DNA of 64,000 bases from Deltaproteobacteria bacterium (GCA_016234935.1 JACRNL010000001.1:264679-328678), one strand, 5' to 3'; numbered from the stretch's first letter, positions 1 through 10,407 are shown. Notes: generated by a model from the sequence alone, not told the origin. A program made the numbers and translations.

Positions 1-38
1 GCGCCATTTAACGGCTTAGCAAAATTCATTTTTACCAT
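1..38 (-). CDS. Start of an unidentified leftward gene (partial)
   Basis: Reading leftward, an ATG at 38-36 opens a frame (M-V-K-M-N-F-A-K-P-L-N-G) that continues off the window edge. An AGGA motif lies 7-8 bases upstream of the ATG, which fits a ribosome-binding site. Only 12 residues are visible, so no family can be assigned. The AT-rich gap to eno would be shared by two divergent genes. It could still be a chance frame. Confidence 0.35.
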   Translation of the reverse strand, partial: MVKMNFAKPLNG

Positions 39-1566
<1,528 letters not shown>

Positions 1567-1605
1567 ACAACACCCTTTAAAACAGCCGGCGCGCCGTCGT
1601 CCCCG

Positions 1606-1645
1606 GTTGACATTCCGGTGACGAAAATCATGCGGGAATGACAAC
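1606..1645. repeat. GTCATTCC-type imperfect palindrome
   Basis: TGACATTCC on the left and GGAATGACA on the right form an imperfect inverted pair in the gap after eno. Related GTCATTCC/GGAATGAC motifs occur near 16606-16637, 18922 and 43504-43513. It is probably a dispersed palindromic repeat, but the copies here are too divergent to define a consensus. Confidence 0.35.
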
Positions 1646-1671
1646 CTTTGCCCGCCGCAGGCGCGGCTGTT

Positions 1672-1700
1672 TTGATTGATGCCGGTTTTTGTGGTATAAT
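1672..1700 (+). promoter_or_regulatory. Sigma70-type promoter for the CBS-domain protein gene
   Basis: A -35 TTGATT (1672-1677) and a perfect -10 TATAAT (1695-1700) are separated by 17 bases. The predicted transcript would start near 1707. That excludes the upstream in-frame TTG at 1689 as the translation start and supports the GTG at 1743. Confidence 0.7.
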
Positions 1701-1742
1701 TCAAAAAAGTTGCTTTTTAAAGGGAAAATCACAGGTGAATTC

Positions 1743-3077
1743 GTGACATTGGAGAGTCTGCTTTTCTGGGCTGCAATAATATTTATCCTCATAATCATAA
1801 ACGGTTTTTTCTCAGGCGCGGAGATTGCCATAATCTCTTCCAAACGGAGCCTGCTGGATAAACTCGTCAAGGACGGAAACAGCTCAGCCGCCATCGTAAA
1901 CAGCATGAAGGAAAAACCTGAACGGTTCATCGCCACCGTTCAGATAGGCATAACCCTTGTCGCGACGCTTGCCTCCGCCATAGGCGGCATCATCGCCATT
2001 GAATTCATCCAGCCGAGATTGGAATCCATAGCCCTCGGCGCCGACACGAAACGGCTCGGCGAATACGTATCCGTCGCAGTAGTGGTATTCGTCATCTCCT
2101 ATGTGACCCTTGTCATAGGAGAGCTTGTGCCCAAGTCCCTGGGCCTCAGGTTCGCGGAAAAGACATCCTGTTTCGCAGCCAGGCCCATAGAGTTTCTGTC
2201 AAAAATAACGTCATCATTCATAAGGCTGCTGACGGCGTCAAACAACGCCGTCTTGAGGATGTTCGGGATAAAGGGGACTGAAAAAGGCCATTTCGTGTCC
2301 GAGGAAGAGATAAAATTCTACATTAGGGAAGGAAAGGCATCCGGTGTATTTGAAGAAACAGAGGCCGCGCTCCTGCACGGGATATTCGAATTCGCGGATA
2401 CGACCGTTAAGGAGGTCATGGTGCCAAAGCCCCGCTTCAGCGCCATAGAAATAAGCATGCCCACGGAAAAGGTCCTGCGATTCCTGACCGAGACAGGTTT
2501 TTCAAGATACCCCGTCTACCGTGAGTCCCCTGAAAACGTAGTGGGCGTGCTGTTTAACAAGGACGTCCTGCGCGCCATCGAAAGGGGCAGGCCCTTTGTG
2601 CTCAGCGAACTTCTTCGCGCACCCTACTTCGTGCCGAACACGGTCATGATCTCGCGGCTTTTAAGGGAGTTGCAGAGGAGAAAGATTCACATGGCCATCG
2701 TGGTTGACGAACACGGCGAGGTCGACGGCCTCGTTACCATAGAGGACATACTTGAGGAGATAGTCGGTGAGATCGAGGACGAATACGACGTTGACAAAGG
2801 CGGCTTCGTTGAAAAACTCAAGGACGGCACGCTCGTCATTGACGCATCGGTATCTTTAAGAGACCTTGAGGACGTGGGGATAGTCTTCGATGAGGACACC
2901 GAGGAGTACCACACGCTTGCCGGGTTCATGCTTGCCAAACTTCAGCGCATACCGCGCGGCGGCGAGTTTGTCGTAAGCAAAGGCAGACGCTTTACAGTGG
3001 TGGACGTCGAGGCCAACAGGATCGTCAAAATAAAGGTCGAACAGCTGCCCGTGCAAAAGACGGCCGAGGCAAGGTAA
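1743..3077 (+). CDS. Hemolysin-family CBS-domain membrane protein (CNNM/CorC-like)
   Basis: A 444-residue membrane protein with the CNNM/DUF21 - CBS pair - CorC_HlyC layout. The first ~190 residues contain about four hydrophobic segments, including NGFFSGAEIAIISSKRS typical of DUF21. Two CBS motifs follow (VKEVMVPKPRF; then IVVDEHGEVDGLVTIEDILEEIVGEI), and the last ~80 residues form the CorC_HlyC domain. Relatives are implicated in Mg2+ or Co2+ efflux or tolerance; the name hemolysin is historical. I chose GTG at 1743 because AGGTGA lies 5 bases upstream and a promoter overlaps the more upstream TTG. Substrate is not shown by the sequence. Confidence 0.9.
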   Translation: MTLESLLFWAAIIFILIIINGFFSGAEIAIISSKRSLLDKLVKDGNSSAAIVNSMKEKPERFIATVQIGITLVATLASAIGGIIAIEFIQPRLESIALGADTKRLGEYVSVAVVVFVISYVTLVIGELVPKSLGLRFAEKTSCFAARPIEFLSKITSSFIRLLTASNNAVLRMFGIKGTEKGHFVSEEEIKFYIREGKASGVFEETEAALLHGIFEFADTTVKEVMVPKPRFSAIEISMPTEKVLRFLTETGFSRYPVYRESPENVVGVLFNKDVLRAIERGRPFVLSELLRAPYFVPNTVMISRLLRELQRRKIHMAIVVDEHGEVDGLVTIEDILEEIVGEIEDEYDVDKGGFVEKLKDGTLVIDASVSLRDLEDVGIVFDEDTEEYHTLAGFMLAKLQRIPRGGEFVVSKGRRFTVVDVEANRIVKIKVEQLPVQKTAEAR

Positions 3078-3086
3078 CGCCGCCGA

Positions 3087-3109
3087 GCCCCCTGAGGGGG
3101 TTCAACCCC
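3087..3109. repeat. Family A palindromic repeat (copy 1)
   Basis: GCCCCCTGAGGGGG followed by TTCAACCCC. It lies between the convergent CBS-protein and cupredoxin genes, where it could act as a weak bidirectional terminator or simply be a dispersed repeat. Confidence 0.75.
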
Positions 3110-3180
3110 GCATCCCTGCCCTTTCACTGAACCTGCTCGTCTTTTTATCTGCCTTTAATACTGCCTGAGACGAACGCGCC

Positions 3181-3828
3181 TTATTCCTCAACCGTCACCT
3201 TTCCGTACATGACCTTGTGAATAAAACAGATGTAGTAATAGACGCCGGGATTATCGAACTTGTAATCCCAGCTCTTGCCCGGCTCAATGGGCGGCGAGAA
3301 GATGCCTCCTATCCCGATGACCGGCATTGACGCCAGAAGGTGCTCCGTCGCGTCTTTGTTCACCCATCTGACAACAGACCCTTTTTTTACGATTATATTG
3401 TCCGGGACAAAGGCATTTATCACCGCATCGGTGGATATGGCGTCAACCATGTAAACTCCGCCGGAAGGCCGGGGACGGACCGGCTGCATAAGCCTTGAGT
3501 TGAATATCCTGGACTTGACCATCCTGAGGATGGCGATATCGCCCGTTACACGCCTGTACTCCTCGGCCATGGCGACCGCGATAAAGAAGTTTGATTCCCT
3601 TAGTCCGGCAGGCGTCTTTGGAATAAGGGCGATATCAAGAAGCGCCTTCAACTCCTGAGGGACAAAAACCCTGTTCACGCTTATGACATCATGCGCGGCG
3701 GCGGTGTTTTTGGAATAATAGGCGTTCTTGAACTTATGAACGATCTCTGAATCGGCGGCGCGGGCCGCGGCGCTTGAAAAAAACAGCCCTGTCAGAACCA
3801 AAAACAAAACCATCCTTTTTAAGCGCAT
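3181..3828 (-). CDS. Exported cupredoxin (plastocyanin-like) domain protein
   Basis: A 215-residue protein with a clear signal peptide (KR, then a hydrophobic core, ending AAARAAD). The middle third is helical and unassigned. The C-terminal ~90 residues look like a cupredoxin fold with type-1 copper ligands: His in DATEHLLAS, then Cys, His and Met in YYYICFIHKVMYGKV. It is probably a periplasmic electron carrier or copper-binding protein. The start at 3828 has GGGAGG upstream and begins MRLKRMV; a longer frame to 3870 would overlap polX and has no such site. No partner oxidoreductase lies nearby. Confidence 0.85.
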   Translation of the reverse strand: MRLKRMVLFLVLTGLFFSSAAARAADSEIVHKFKNAYYSKNTAAAHDVISVNRVFVPQELKALLDIALIPKTPAGLRESNFFIAVAMAEEYRRVTGDIAILRMVKSRIFNSRLMQPVRPRPSGGVYMVDAISTDAVINAFVPDNIIVKKGSVVRWVNKDATEHLLASMPVIGIGGIFSPPIEPGKSWDYKFDNPGVYYYICFIHKVMYGKVTVEE

Positions 3829-3866
3829 GGAATACCTCCCGTTGAGTTTTGTATTGCCTTCACAGC

Positions 3867-5606
3867 TCATTTTCTTTTAAGCAGTTTCATCAGTTCCTTC
3901 AGCGGCCTTGTGTTCAGGACGTCCTTTTTCTCCAGCCACCCTCTCCTTGCGGTGTGCACGCCGTAAAGGATGTTGTCAAAGTGACGCAGCGAATGGGCGT
4001 CCGTGGAGATGACCACCGGCACGCCCTTTTCCCTCGCAAGGGCCAGGTGGGTGTCGTTGAGGTCAAGCCTGTCCGGGTATGAATTAAGCTCAAGGGCCAC
4101 GCCGTATTTGCGCGCCTCGTCCATCACCTTTTCCATGTCAACGGCGTACGGCTCTCTGCTTGAGATAAGCCGGCCGGTAGGATGGGCGAGGATGTTGATT
4201 TTGCCGCTCCGTATCCCCTTCAGGATGCGCTCCGTCATATCGCTCATGGACATGGAAAAGCCTGAATGCACCGCGGCCAGTACGCAGTCCAGCTTATCAA
4301 GGACGCTGTCCGGATGATCAAGCGAACCGTCGGCCCTTATGTCCACCTCCGCGCCCTTTAGCACGGTAAACTTTCTGCCGCGTTTTTTGAGCTTCTCGTT
4401 GAATTCGTCAATCCTCTTTATTTGCGCCAAAACCCTTTTTTCATCAAGGCCGTGGGCAATCCCGACGGCCTTTGAATGATCGGTTACGGCCATGTAGGCG
4501 TAACCGCGCTCAATCGCGCCGTCCGCCATCTCCTCAAGTGAGCACGCGCCGTCGCTTTCATTCGTGTGCACGTGAAGGTCGCCCCTGATGTCCTTGACGT
4601 CGAGCATCTCAGGCAGCCTTCCCTCCTCGGCGGCTTCTATCTCGCCCCTGTTCTCGCGGAGTTCCGGCGGTATCCACGGCAGGCCGACGCTCCTGTATAC
4701 GTCCTCTTCAGTTTCACCGGCTGCCCACGCGCCGCTTTTTTCCTTGAAAACACCATATTCGCTTATCTTGAGGCCCATCCTCTTTGCCCTGTCCCTGAGG
4801 GCTATGTTATGGGCCTTTGATCCGGTAAAATACTGCAAGGCCGCTCCGAAGGATTTTTTCTCTATGACCCTGATGTCGACCTGAAGCCCTGCGTTGAGCA
4901 TCACGGTGGATTTAGTCTCGCCCCTTGAAACGACGTGGCGGACGTCAGGGTACGCGGCAAATCCGTCCATGACTGCCGCCGCCTTCTCGTCGCAGGCCGC
5001 GAGGATGTCGATGTCGCCGATGGAATCCTTCCAGCGGCGAAGGCTCCCTGCCGGGATGCAGTCTGTCACGCCGGGTATTTTTTTCAGGTAATCTTGAAAC
5101 GCGCCGGCATACTGCATGGCGGCTCCGAGATTTGCCCTGCCGGACATTGATCTCAGGTCTTTGATGGCCTTTAAAATCCGCTCTTCCGACTTCTCGCCGA
5201 AGCCGGTGAGCGTGCGGAGCCTTTGAGCCTTTGCGGCCTTTTCAAGCCCTTCAACGTCCGTTATCCCAAGTTCCTTGAAAAAGACGGCGGCCTTCCTGGG
5301 GCCGACGCCGCTTACCTTCAGGATGCCGAGTATGCCTTGAGGGACTTCCTTTAAAAGCCCGTCATGGAAGGCGCATCTGCCGGTCCGCGTCATCTCGAGT
5401 ATCTTCTCCCTGATGCCCTCGCCTATGCCGGGGATATGCATAAGACCCTCTGCGCCCTTTTGGGCCATTGTCCTGAGGCTCTCAGGAAGCCCCTCGACGA
5501 CAAGGGCCGCGTTCCGGTATGAGCGGACGCGGAACGGGTTGTCACCCTTGACCTCAAGGAGGTCAGCTATTTCATGGAATATCCGCGCTATCTCGCTATT
5601 TTCCAT
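3867..5606 (-). CDS. polX: DNA polymerase X family protein with PHP domain
   Basis: At 579 residues it matches bacterial PolX. The N-terminal helix-hairpin-helix/fingers region (MENSEIARIFHEIADLLEVKG, then HIPGIGEGI and VSGVGPRKA) is followed by the nucleotidyltransferase palm with GDIDIL and VDIRVIE carboxylates. A C-terminal PHP domain begins near residue 345 (DLHVHTNESDG, TDHSKA, NILAHPTGR, ISTDAHS). Family members fill short gaps in base-excision repair, and the PHP domain carries 3'-5' exonuclease/AP-endonuclease activity. It is divergent from murI, with a promoter in the short gap. Confidence 0.95.
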   Translation of the reverse strand: MENSEIARIFHEIADLLEVKGDNPFRVRSYRNAALVVEGLPESLRTMAQKGAEGLMHIPGIGEGIREKILEMTRTGRCAFHDGLLKEVPQGILGILKVSGVGPRKAAVFFKELGITDVEGLEKAAKAQRLRTLTGFGEKSEERILKAIKDLRSMSGRANLGAAMQYAGAFQDYLKKIPGVTDCIPAGSLRRWKDSIGDIDILAACDEKAAAVMDGFAAYPDVRHVVSRGETKSTVMLNAGLQVDIRVIEKKSFGAALQYFTGSKAHNIALRDRAKRMGLKISEYGVFKEKSGAWAAGETEEDVYRSVGLPWIPPELRENRGEIEAAEEGRLPEMLDVKDIRGDLHVHTNESDGACSLEEMADGAIERGYAYMAVTDHSKAVGIAHGLDEKRVLAQIKRIDEFNEKLKKRGRKFTVLKGAEVDIRADGSLDHPDSVLDKLDCVLAAVHSGFSMSMSDMTERILKGIRSGKINILAHPTGRLISSREPYAVDMEKVMDEARKYGVALELNSYPDRLDLNDTHLALAREKGVPVVISTDAHSLRHFDNILYGVHTARRGWLEKKDVLNTRPLKELMKLLKRK

Positions 5607-5633
5607 AATTCGGCCTTTACGTGTATTTATGAT

Positions 5634-5661
5634 ATTATAGCATTATCCCGCCGGACGGCAA
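5634..5661 (-). promoter_or_regulatory. Probable promoter for polX
   Basis: Leftward, TTGCCG (5661-5656) and TATAAT (5639-5634) are 16 bases apart and precede the polX ATG at 5606. The -10 is perfect and the -35 partial. Confidence 0.5.
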
Positions 5662-5671
5662 AAAACAGATT

Positions 5672-5699
5672 TTGAAATCCACCGTTTATATTATATAAT
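5672..5699 (+). promoter_or_regulatory. Promoter for murI predicting a near-leaderless mRNA
   Basis: TTGAAA (5672-5677) and TATAAT (5694-5699) are spaced 16 bases. Transcription should begin around 5705-5707, only 5-7 bases before the murI ATG at 5712. No Shine-Dalgarno motif is visible in that interval. Confidence 0.65.
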
Positions 5700-5711
5700 G
5701 ACTTACCATAT

Positions 5712-6539
5712 ATGAAAGAAAACCCTATCGGAATATTCGACTCAGGGCTTGGCGGCCTTACCGTCTTAAAGGAAATTGCCGGACTTCTGCCGTATGAAAA
5801 CACGGTATACCTCGGCGACACGGCGCGTGTGCCGTACGGGAACAAGTCAAAGGACACTATCGTCAGGTACTCCTTTGAGAACGCGCGTTTCCTGCTCCGC
5901 CATCACATAAAGCTTCTGGTCATAGCGTGCAATACCGCGTCCGCATTCGCCCTTGAAGAGATACGAAGCGCGCTTCCCATACCCGTCATCGGCGTCATCG
6001 AACCTGGCGCCAAGGCCGCCACCGCGGCTACGCGCACCGGCAGGGTCGGCATAATCGGCACTGAGGGCACCATAAAAAGCGGAGCCTACTGCTCGGCGAT
6101 AAAGGCGCTGGCGCCGGATGTCAAGACCTTTACGCAGGCCTGCCCTCTGTTCGTGCCGCTTGCGGAGGAAGGCTGGACTGATAATTCCATCGCCATTGAC
6201 ACGGCGGCCGCGTACCTCGCGCCCTTGAAAAAATTCGGCATAGACACGCTCGTCCTCGGATGCACGCATTATCCTCTTTTAAAGAAGACTATCGCCAGGG
6301 TGATGGGCCCCGGCGTCAAGCTCATTGACTCCGCCGAGGCCGCAGCCCAGGAGGTCAGGCGGACACTCGCTGAAAATGACATTGCCAACAGCCAGAAATC
6401 CGCCCCTTCACGCAGATTCTACGTCACCGACTCGCCGGAGCGTTTTATAAAGGTCGGCAGGACATTTTTCGGAAAAGAACTTAGCGACGCGGAGCTTGCG
6501 TATTTAGAGGCGCTTGAATATGGCAAAGAAAAAGAGTAG
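5712..6539 (+). CDS. murI: Glutamate racemase
   Basis: Converts L-glutamate to D-glutamate for peptidoglycan synthesis in the cytoplasm. The 275 residues include GIFDSGLGGLTVLKEI, the dinucleotide-like GDTARVPYG loop, and the two catalytic cysteines in IACNTASA and LGCTHYPLL, each with the expected flanking residues. The ATG follows a -10 box by 12 bases with no ribosome-binding site, so translation may be leaderless. The gene overlaps the start of the downstream GerMN gene by 20 bases, indicating cotranscription. Confidence 0.97.
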   Translation: MKENPIGIFDSGLGGLTVLKEIAGLLPYENTVYLGDTARVPYGNKSKDTIVRYSFENARFLLRHHIKLLVIACNTASAFALEEIRSALPIPVIGVIEPGAKAATAATRTGRVGIIGTEGTIKSGAYCSAIKALAPDVKTFTQACPLFVPLAEEGWTDNSIAIDTAAAYLAPLKKFGIDTLVLGCTHYPLLKKTIARVMGPGVKLIDSAEAAAQEVRRTLAENDIANSQKSAPSRRFYVTDSPERFIKVGRTFFGKELSDAELAYLEALEYGKEKE

Positions 6540-7155
6540 CCCCGGCGGCTCGCCAAGGCCGAGGAAAAGGAAAAAGCACGGCATGCGGACAATCATATTC
6601 GCTTTCGTCATCACCGTTGCCGCCGGCATAATGCTGCTTTCCTACTACGGAGACAGGCTGCCCTCAAATCTGAGACCCTTCAGCCGTCCCGCGCCTTCGG
6701 CGCCTGCCGCAGCGCCGCAAAGGCCGCAGGCCCTATTCAAAGAGATCAGCCTTTACTTCTCCGAGGAAGACGGCATGTATCTGAAGACCGAAAGAAGAAG
6801 GATAAAAACGGCGGACACTGAAACCGAGGCGAAAGAGGCCCTCCATGAGCTCCTTAAAGGGCCGCATGACCCGCGCCTCGCAAACGCCATACCTGAAGGC
6901 ACGCGGCTTAAAAGATTCTTCATTAAAAAAACGACCGCCTACGTCGACCTCAGCAGGGACGTCATGGAAAAACATCAGGGCGGCTCCGAGGGTGAACTTC
7001 AGACCATATACTCCATCGTCAACACCATCGCCCTGAACTTTCCGGAGATACGGGACGTGCAGATACTCATCGAAGGCAAGACCGAACCAACCCTTGCAGG
7101 ACACATAGACATCAGTTACCCCCTTGCCGTTGACAGAAATATGATAAGGGGCTGA
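6520..7155 (+). CDS. GerMN domain membrane-anchored protein
   Basis: A 211-residue protein. A highly basic N-terminus (KKK...RPRKRKKHG) precedes one transmembrane segment (IIFAFVITVAAGIMLLSYYG), then a Pro/Ala-rich linker and a GerMN (sporulation/germination-type) domain: ISLYFSEEDGMYL, EALHELLKGP, IPEGTRLK, AYVDLSRD and QTIYSIVNT. The ATG at 6520 gives the natural MAKKK start. GerMN domains are also common in non-spore-formers next to murI, so this does not imply sporulation. It probably acts at the cell envelope; its ligand is unknown. Confidence 0.88.
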   Translation: MAKKKSSPGGSPRPRKRKKHGMRTIIFAFVITVAAGIMLLSYYGDRLPSNLRPFSRPAPSAPAAAPQRPQALFKEISLYFSEEDGMYLKTERRRIKTADTETEAKEALHELLKGPHDPRLANAIPEGTRLKRFFIKKTTAYVDLSRDVMEKHQGGSEGELQTIYSIVNTIALNFPEIRDVQILIEGKTEPTLAGHIDISYPLAVDRNMIRG

Positions 7156-7211
7156 TCGCCCTTCGAGCCGTCCATTCCAGCCTGCTGCGGTTTTTTTCTG
7201 CTAAACTATTT

Positions 7212-7240
7212 ATCGTTCCCACGCTCAAGCGCGGAAACGA
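7212..7240. repeat. Family G palindromic repeat (copy 1)
   Basis: CGTTCCCACGCTC, then AAGCGCGGAAACGA, forms an imperfect palindrome in the gap before aspA. Related copies of CGTTCC(C/A)ACGC...GCGTGGGAA(C/T)G lie at 8694-8722, 19076-19134 and 41911-41979. Confidence 0.7.
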
Positions 7241-7255
7241 CGGCGGGTATAATTT

Positions 7256-8680
7256 ATGACAAAATACCGGATTGAAAAGGACAGCCTCGGAGAAAAGAAA
7301 GTGCCTTTTGCCGCGTACTACGGCGTGCAGACGGTTCGCGCCGGCGAGAACTTCCCTATAAGCGGGATAATGCCAAAGCCCGTTTTCATCATCGCTACGG
7401 CAATGGTCAAAAAGGCGGCCTGCGCCGCAAACCGCAATCTCGGCCTTTTAGACAAACAACGGGCCTCGGCCATAACGCGCGCCGCCGATGAGGTGATTTC
7501 GGGCAAACTGCACAGGGAATTCATAGTTGACGTGTATCAGGCGGGCGCAGGGACTTCGCACAACATGAACGCCAACGAGGTAATCGCAAACAGGGCCATA
7601 GAACTCCTCGGCGACAAAAAGGGCGATTATTCCGCGCTGCATCCGAACGACCACGTCAACATGAGCCAGTCCACGAATGACGTAATCCCAACCGCGATGC
7701 GCCTTGCCGCCCTCGCGTCGTCTGAAAAACTCCTCGGCTCGCTCGGCGGTCTTGAAAAGGCATTAAAGCGGAAATCACGGGAGTTTGACCGCGTCATAAA
7801 ATCCGGCAGGACTCATTTACAGGACGCCGTGCCCATAAGACTTGGACAGGAGTTCGGCTCCTACGGCGCAAGCGTCAGAAGTTCAATTGAAAGGATAAAC
7901 TGCGCCAGAGGCAGGCTTAAAAATATCGGCCTCGGCGGCACGGCCGTTGGAACCGGCCTTAACACGCACCCGTCTTACACAAAGACGGTCATCAGAGAGC
8001 TTGGCAGGGTATCCGGCATAAAGGGCCTTCGCATTGCGCCAAACGCCTTTGAGGCAATCGCCGGCATGGGGGATTTTTCATTCTTTTCCGCCTCGCTCAG
8101 AAGCGCCGCGATAGAGCTTATCCGCATCGCCAACGACCTGCGTCTTTTAAGCTCCGGCCCGCGCACGGGCATTGGCGAGATAATCCTGCCCGCTGTTCAG
8201 CCCGGCTCATCCATCATGCCGGGAAAAGTCAATCCCGTAATGGCTGAAATGCTCAACATGGTTTGCTTTCAGGTTGTCGGCAACGACACCGCGGTGACGC
8301 TTGCCGCGCAGGCTGGCCAGCTTGAGCTTAACGTAATGATGCCGGTCATAAACTACAACATCCTTGAGTCCATCGAAATACTCGATTCGTCAGTGCGCGC
8401 CTTCACCGAAAGATGCGTTAGCGGCATAAAAGCTGACAGAAAAAGATGCAAGGAATATTTTGAAAATTCCGCCGGCCTTGCTGCGATTTTAAACAAATTC
8501 ATCGGCTACGAGCAGGCCGCCCAAGTCGCAAAAGAGTCCATTTATACGGGAAAATCAATCAAAGACATTGTGATTGGAAAAGAGATTCTAACTGAAAAGG
8601 AATGGAAGAAAATTCTTGAACCGATGCGGGTCACGCAGGCAAACGGCGACATGAACGGCATAAAGAACAAAAGAAGTTGA
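7256..8680 (+). CDS. aspA: Aspartate ammonia-lyase / fumarase-superfamily lyase
   Basis: A 474-residue cytoplasmic tetrameric lyase of the fumarase/aspartase superfamily. The N-terminal RIEKDSLGEKKVP and YYGVQTVRAGENFPISG match aspartase more than fumarase C, whose usual motif is YWGAQT. The HPNDHVNMSQSTNDVIPTA, SGRTHLQDAVP and GSSIMPGKVNPVMAE catalytic segments are intact. The likely reaction is L-aspartate to fumarate plus ammonia. A GGCGGG motif lies 8 bases before the ATG. The gene stands alone and converges on leuB across a terminator. Annotation as a fumarate hydratase is the alternative. Confidence 0.9.
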   Translation: MTKYRIEKDSLGEKKVPFAAYYGVQTVRAGENFPISGIMPKPVFIIATAMVKKAACAANRNLGLLDKQRASAITRAADEVISGKLHREFIVDVYQAGAGTSHNMNANEVIANRAIELLGDKKGDYSALHPNDHVNMSQSTNDVIPTAMRLAALASSEKLLGSLGGLEKALKRKSREFDRVIKSGRTHLQDAVPIRLGQEFGSYGASVRSSIERINCARGRLKNIGLGGTAVGTGLNTHPSYTKTVIRELGRVSGIKGLRIAPNAFEAIAGMGDFSFFSASLRSAAIELIRIANDLRLLSSGPRTGIGEIILPAVQPGSSIMPGKVNPVMAEMLNMVCFQVVGNDTAVTLAAQAGQLELNVMMPVINYNILESIEILDSSVRAFTERCVSGIKADRKRCKEYFENSAGLAAILNKFIGYEQAAQVAKESIYTGKSIKDIVIGKEILTEKEWKKILEPMRVTQANGDMNGIKNKRS

Positions 8681-8693
8681 AGGCTGATATTTA

Positions 8694-8722
8694 CCGTTCC
8701 AACGCCGGAGCGTGGGAATGAT
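8694..8722. repeat. Family G palindromic repeat (copy 2)
   Basis: CCGTTCCAACGCCGGAGCG followed by TGGGAATGAT, between the aspA stop and a terminator. Confidence 0.7.
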
Positions 8723-8731
8723 AAAACAGAT

Positions 8732-8760
8732 AAAAACCCCCCCCTTTATAAGGGGGTTTT
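8732..8760. terminator. Bidirectional rho-independent terminator
   Basis: AAAACCCCC / GGGGGTTTT arms flank a short CCCTTTATA loop, with an A-run on one side and a T-run on the other. It lies between convergent aspA and leuB and can serve both strands. Confidence 0.85.
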
Positions 8761-8762
8761 CA

Positions 8763-9848
8763 TCATCTCAATTCCTTCACAATCGCCGCGCCCATCTCCG
8801 TGCAGGAGACCTTCTGCGTTCCGGCTTCAAAGATATCGGCTGTCCTCAGGCCTTTGTTTAAAACGGCCTCAACAGCCTTTTCAATCTCCTGGGCGGGCGC
8901 AATCAAGTCAAAGGAATATCTGAGCATCATCGCGGCGGAGAGTATAGTGGCAATCGGGTTTGCCATGTTCTTTCCTGCGATGTCCGGGGCGCTGCCGTGG
9001 ATAGGCTCGTACATGGCGCGCCTCTTTTCCGAGCCTATGCTCGCGGACGGCAGCATGCCGATGGAGCCGGTCAGCATGGCGGCCTCGTCGGAGAGGATGT
9101 CGCCGAATGTATTTTCAGTGACGATTACGTCAAACTGCTTCGGGTTTCTGACAAGCTGCATGGAGCAGTTGTCCACGTACATGTGGCTGAGCTCCACGTC
9201 GGGGAATTCATCTTTACCGATGCGCGTGACGACCTTTCGCCAAAGCTCCGTTGCTTCAAGGACGTTGGCCTTGTCAACGCTTAAAAGTTTTTTCCTGCGC
9301 TTGCGAGCCGTTTCAAAGCCGACGCGCGCTATCCTTTCTATCTCCGGCGACGTGTAGACCAACGTATTTACGCCGCGCTCGGTGCCGTCCTTGAGCGTTT
9401 CAATTCCCCTTGGCGCGCCGAAGTAAAGACCGCCGGTAAGCTCGCGGATAACCATCATGTCAACTCCGTCAATGACCTCAGGCTTCAGCGTAGACGCGTT
9501 TATAAGGGCCTTGTGTATTTTCACAGGCCTCAGGTTGGCGAAAAGGCCAAGCTCTTTTCGGAGGGCCAGGAGCGCCCTTTCAGGCCTCATGGCATAGTCA
9601 AGCCCCTCCCACTTCGGCCCGCCTACCGCGCCGAGCATGACCGCGTCGCTCTGCCTGGCAAAATCAAGCGCCCTGTCCGTCAAAGGCGCGCCATACTCGT
9701 CGATGGACGCGCCGCCCACAAGCTCTTCGACAAAAAAGAGGTTGATCCCGTGTTTTTTCTGAATAACGTCAAGGACGTTTACGGCCTCCATCATTATCTC
9801 CGGGCCGATGCCGTCGCCGGCGAAAACCGCGATGCTGTAACGCTTCAC
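8763..9848 (-). CDS. leuB: 3-isopropylmalate dehydrogenase
   Basis: NAD-dependent oxidative decarboxylation of 3-isopropylmalate to 2-oxoisocaproate in leucine synthesis. The 361 residues carry the GDGIGPEIM start, AVGGPKW, the substrate-binding [21 protein letters not shown] segment, the metal-binding Asp residues in VDNCSMQLV and [14 protein letters not shown], and the NAD-binding [11 protein letters not shown]. It is the last gene of the leftward leu segment, 61 bases after leuD, and is followed by a terminator. Confidence 0.97.
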   Translation of the reverse strand: MKRYSIAVFAGDGIGPEIMMEAVNVLDVIQKKHGINLFFVEELVGGASIDEYGAPLTDRALDFARQSDAVMLGAVGGPKWEGLDYAMRPERALLALRKELGLFANLRPVKIHKALINASTLKPEVIDGVDMMVIRELTGGLYFGAPRGIETLKDGTERGVNTLVYTSPEIERIARVGFETARKRRKKLLSVDKANVLEATELWRKVVTRIGKDEFPDVELSHMYVDNCSMQLVRNPKQFDVIVTENTFGDILSDEAAMLTGSIGMLPSASIGSEKRRAMYEPIHGSAPDIAGKNMANPIATILSAAMMLRYSFDLIAPAQEIEKAVEAVLNKGLRTADIFEAGTQKVSCTEMGAAIVKELR

Positions 9849-9909
9849 TGTCTTGCTCCTTATCTGCGAAAATTTTTAACAGGCCTGCCCGCAAGGCAAT
9901 ATGAAATCC

Positions 9910-10407
9910 TCAGACAACGGCCCCTCTTTTTTTGATGGACTCAAGAAGGCCGCCTGCCTTTACGAGCTCCTGCATGAACGGCGGCACCGGGCGCGCCTTG
10001 AAGCCAAGCCCCTTCGTTACGTTGCGTATCTCTCCTGTGTCCATGTCGGCCTCAATGACGTCGCCGTTTTCGGCCGTATCGACGGCCTCTGCGGATTCAA
10101 GGATGGGCAGGCCCATGTTGAACGCGTTCCTGTAAAATATGCGGGCAAAGCTCCTTGCTATTACGCAGGCCACTCCCGCCGCCTTCAGCGCGATGGGCGC
10201 GTGCTCACGCGACGAACCGCAGCCGAAGTTCTTGTCCGCCACTATGACGTCGCCGGGCCGAACCTTCGAGGCAAATGACGGGTCTTCGTCCTCCATGCAG
10301 TGCGTCGCAAGCTCCTTGGGGTCCGACGTATTCAGATACCTTGCCGGGATTATCCTGTCGGTGTCTATGTCGGCGCCGAACTTCCAAACCTTGCCTCTTA
10401 ACTTCAT
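9910..10407 (-). CDS. leuD: 3-isopropylmalate dehydratase small subunit
   Basis: The 165-residue small (swivel) subunit pairs with LeuC to isomerise 2- to 3-isopropylmalate. It has DTDRIIPARYLNTSDP, then NFGCGSSREHAPIALKAAG, then the NAFNMGLPILE strand. The short length and the YLNT motif fit the LeuD2/homoaconitase-like branch, matching the 421-residue LeuC type present here. Two adjacent ATGs exist; the second (10407) sits at better spacing from AAAGGAG. The TSUP gene lies between it and leuC. Confidence 0.95.
   Translation of the reverse strand: MKLRGKVWKFGADIDTDRIIPARYLNTSDPKELATHCMEDEDPSFASKVRPGDVIVADKNFGCGSSREHAPIALKAAGVACVIARSFARIFYRNAFNMGLPILESAEAVDTAENGDVIEADMDTGEIRNVTKGLGFKARPVPPFMQELVKAGGLLESIKKRGAVV

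Noticed and set aside
1689-1742. Upstream TTG start for the CBS-domain protein
   Set aside because: The region holds a TTGATT-17-TATAAT promoter, so the TTG would lie before the transcription start; GTG at 1743 has a good AGGTGA.
3101-3109. tRNA T-arm-like GGTTCAA motifs in family A and F repeats
   Set aside because: No acceptor, D-arm or anticodon stem can be built around any of them; they are parts of simple palindromes.
6514-7155. GerMN gene as evidence of sporulation
   Set aside because: GerMN domains next to murI are common in non-spore-formers and no other sporulation gene is present.
7248-7253. TATAAT just before aspA as a promoter
   Set aside because: It ends two bases before the ATG, so transcription would start inside the gene, and there is no good -35.
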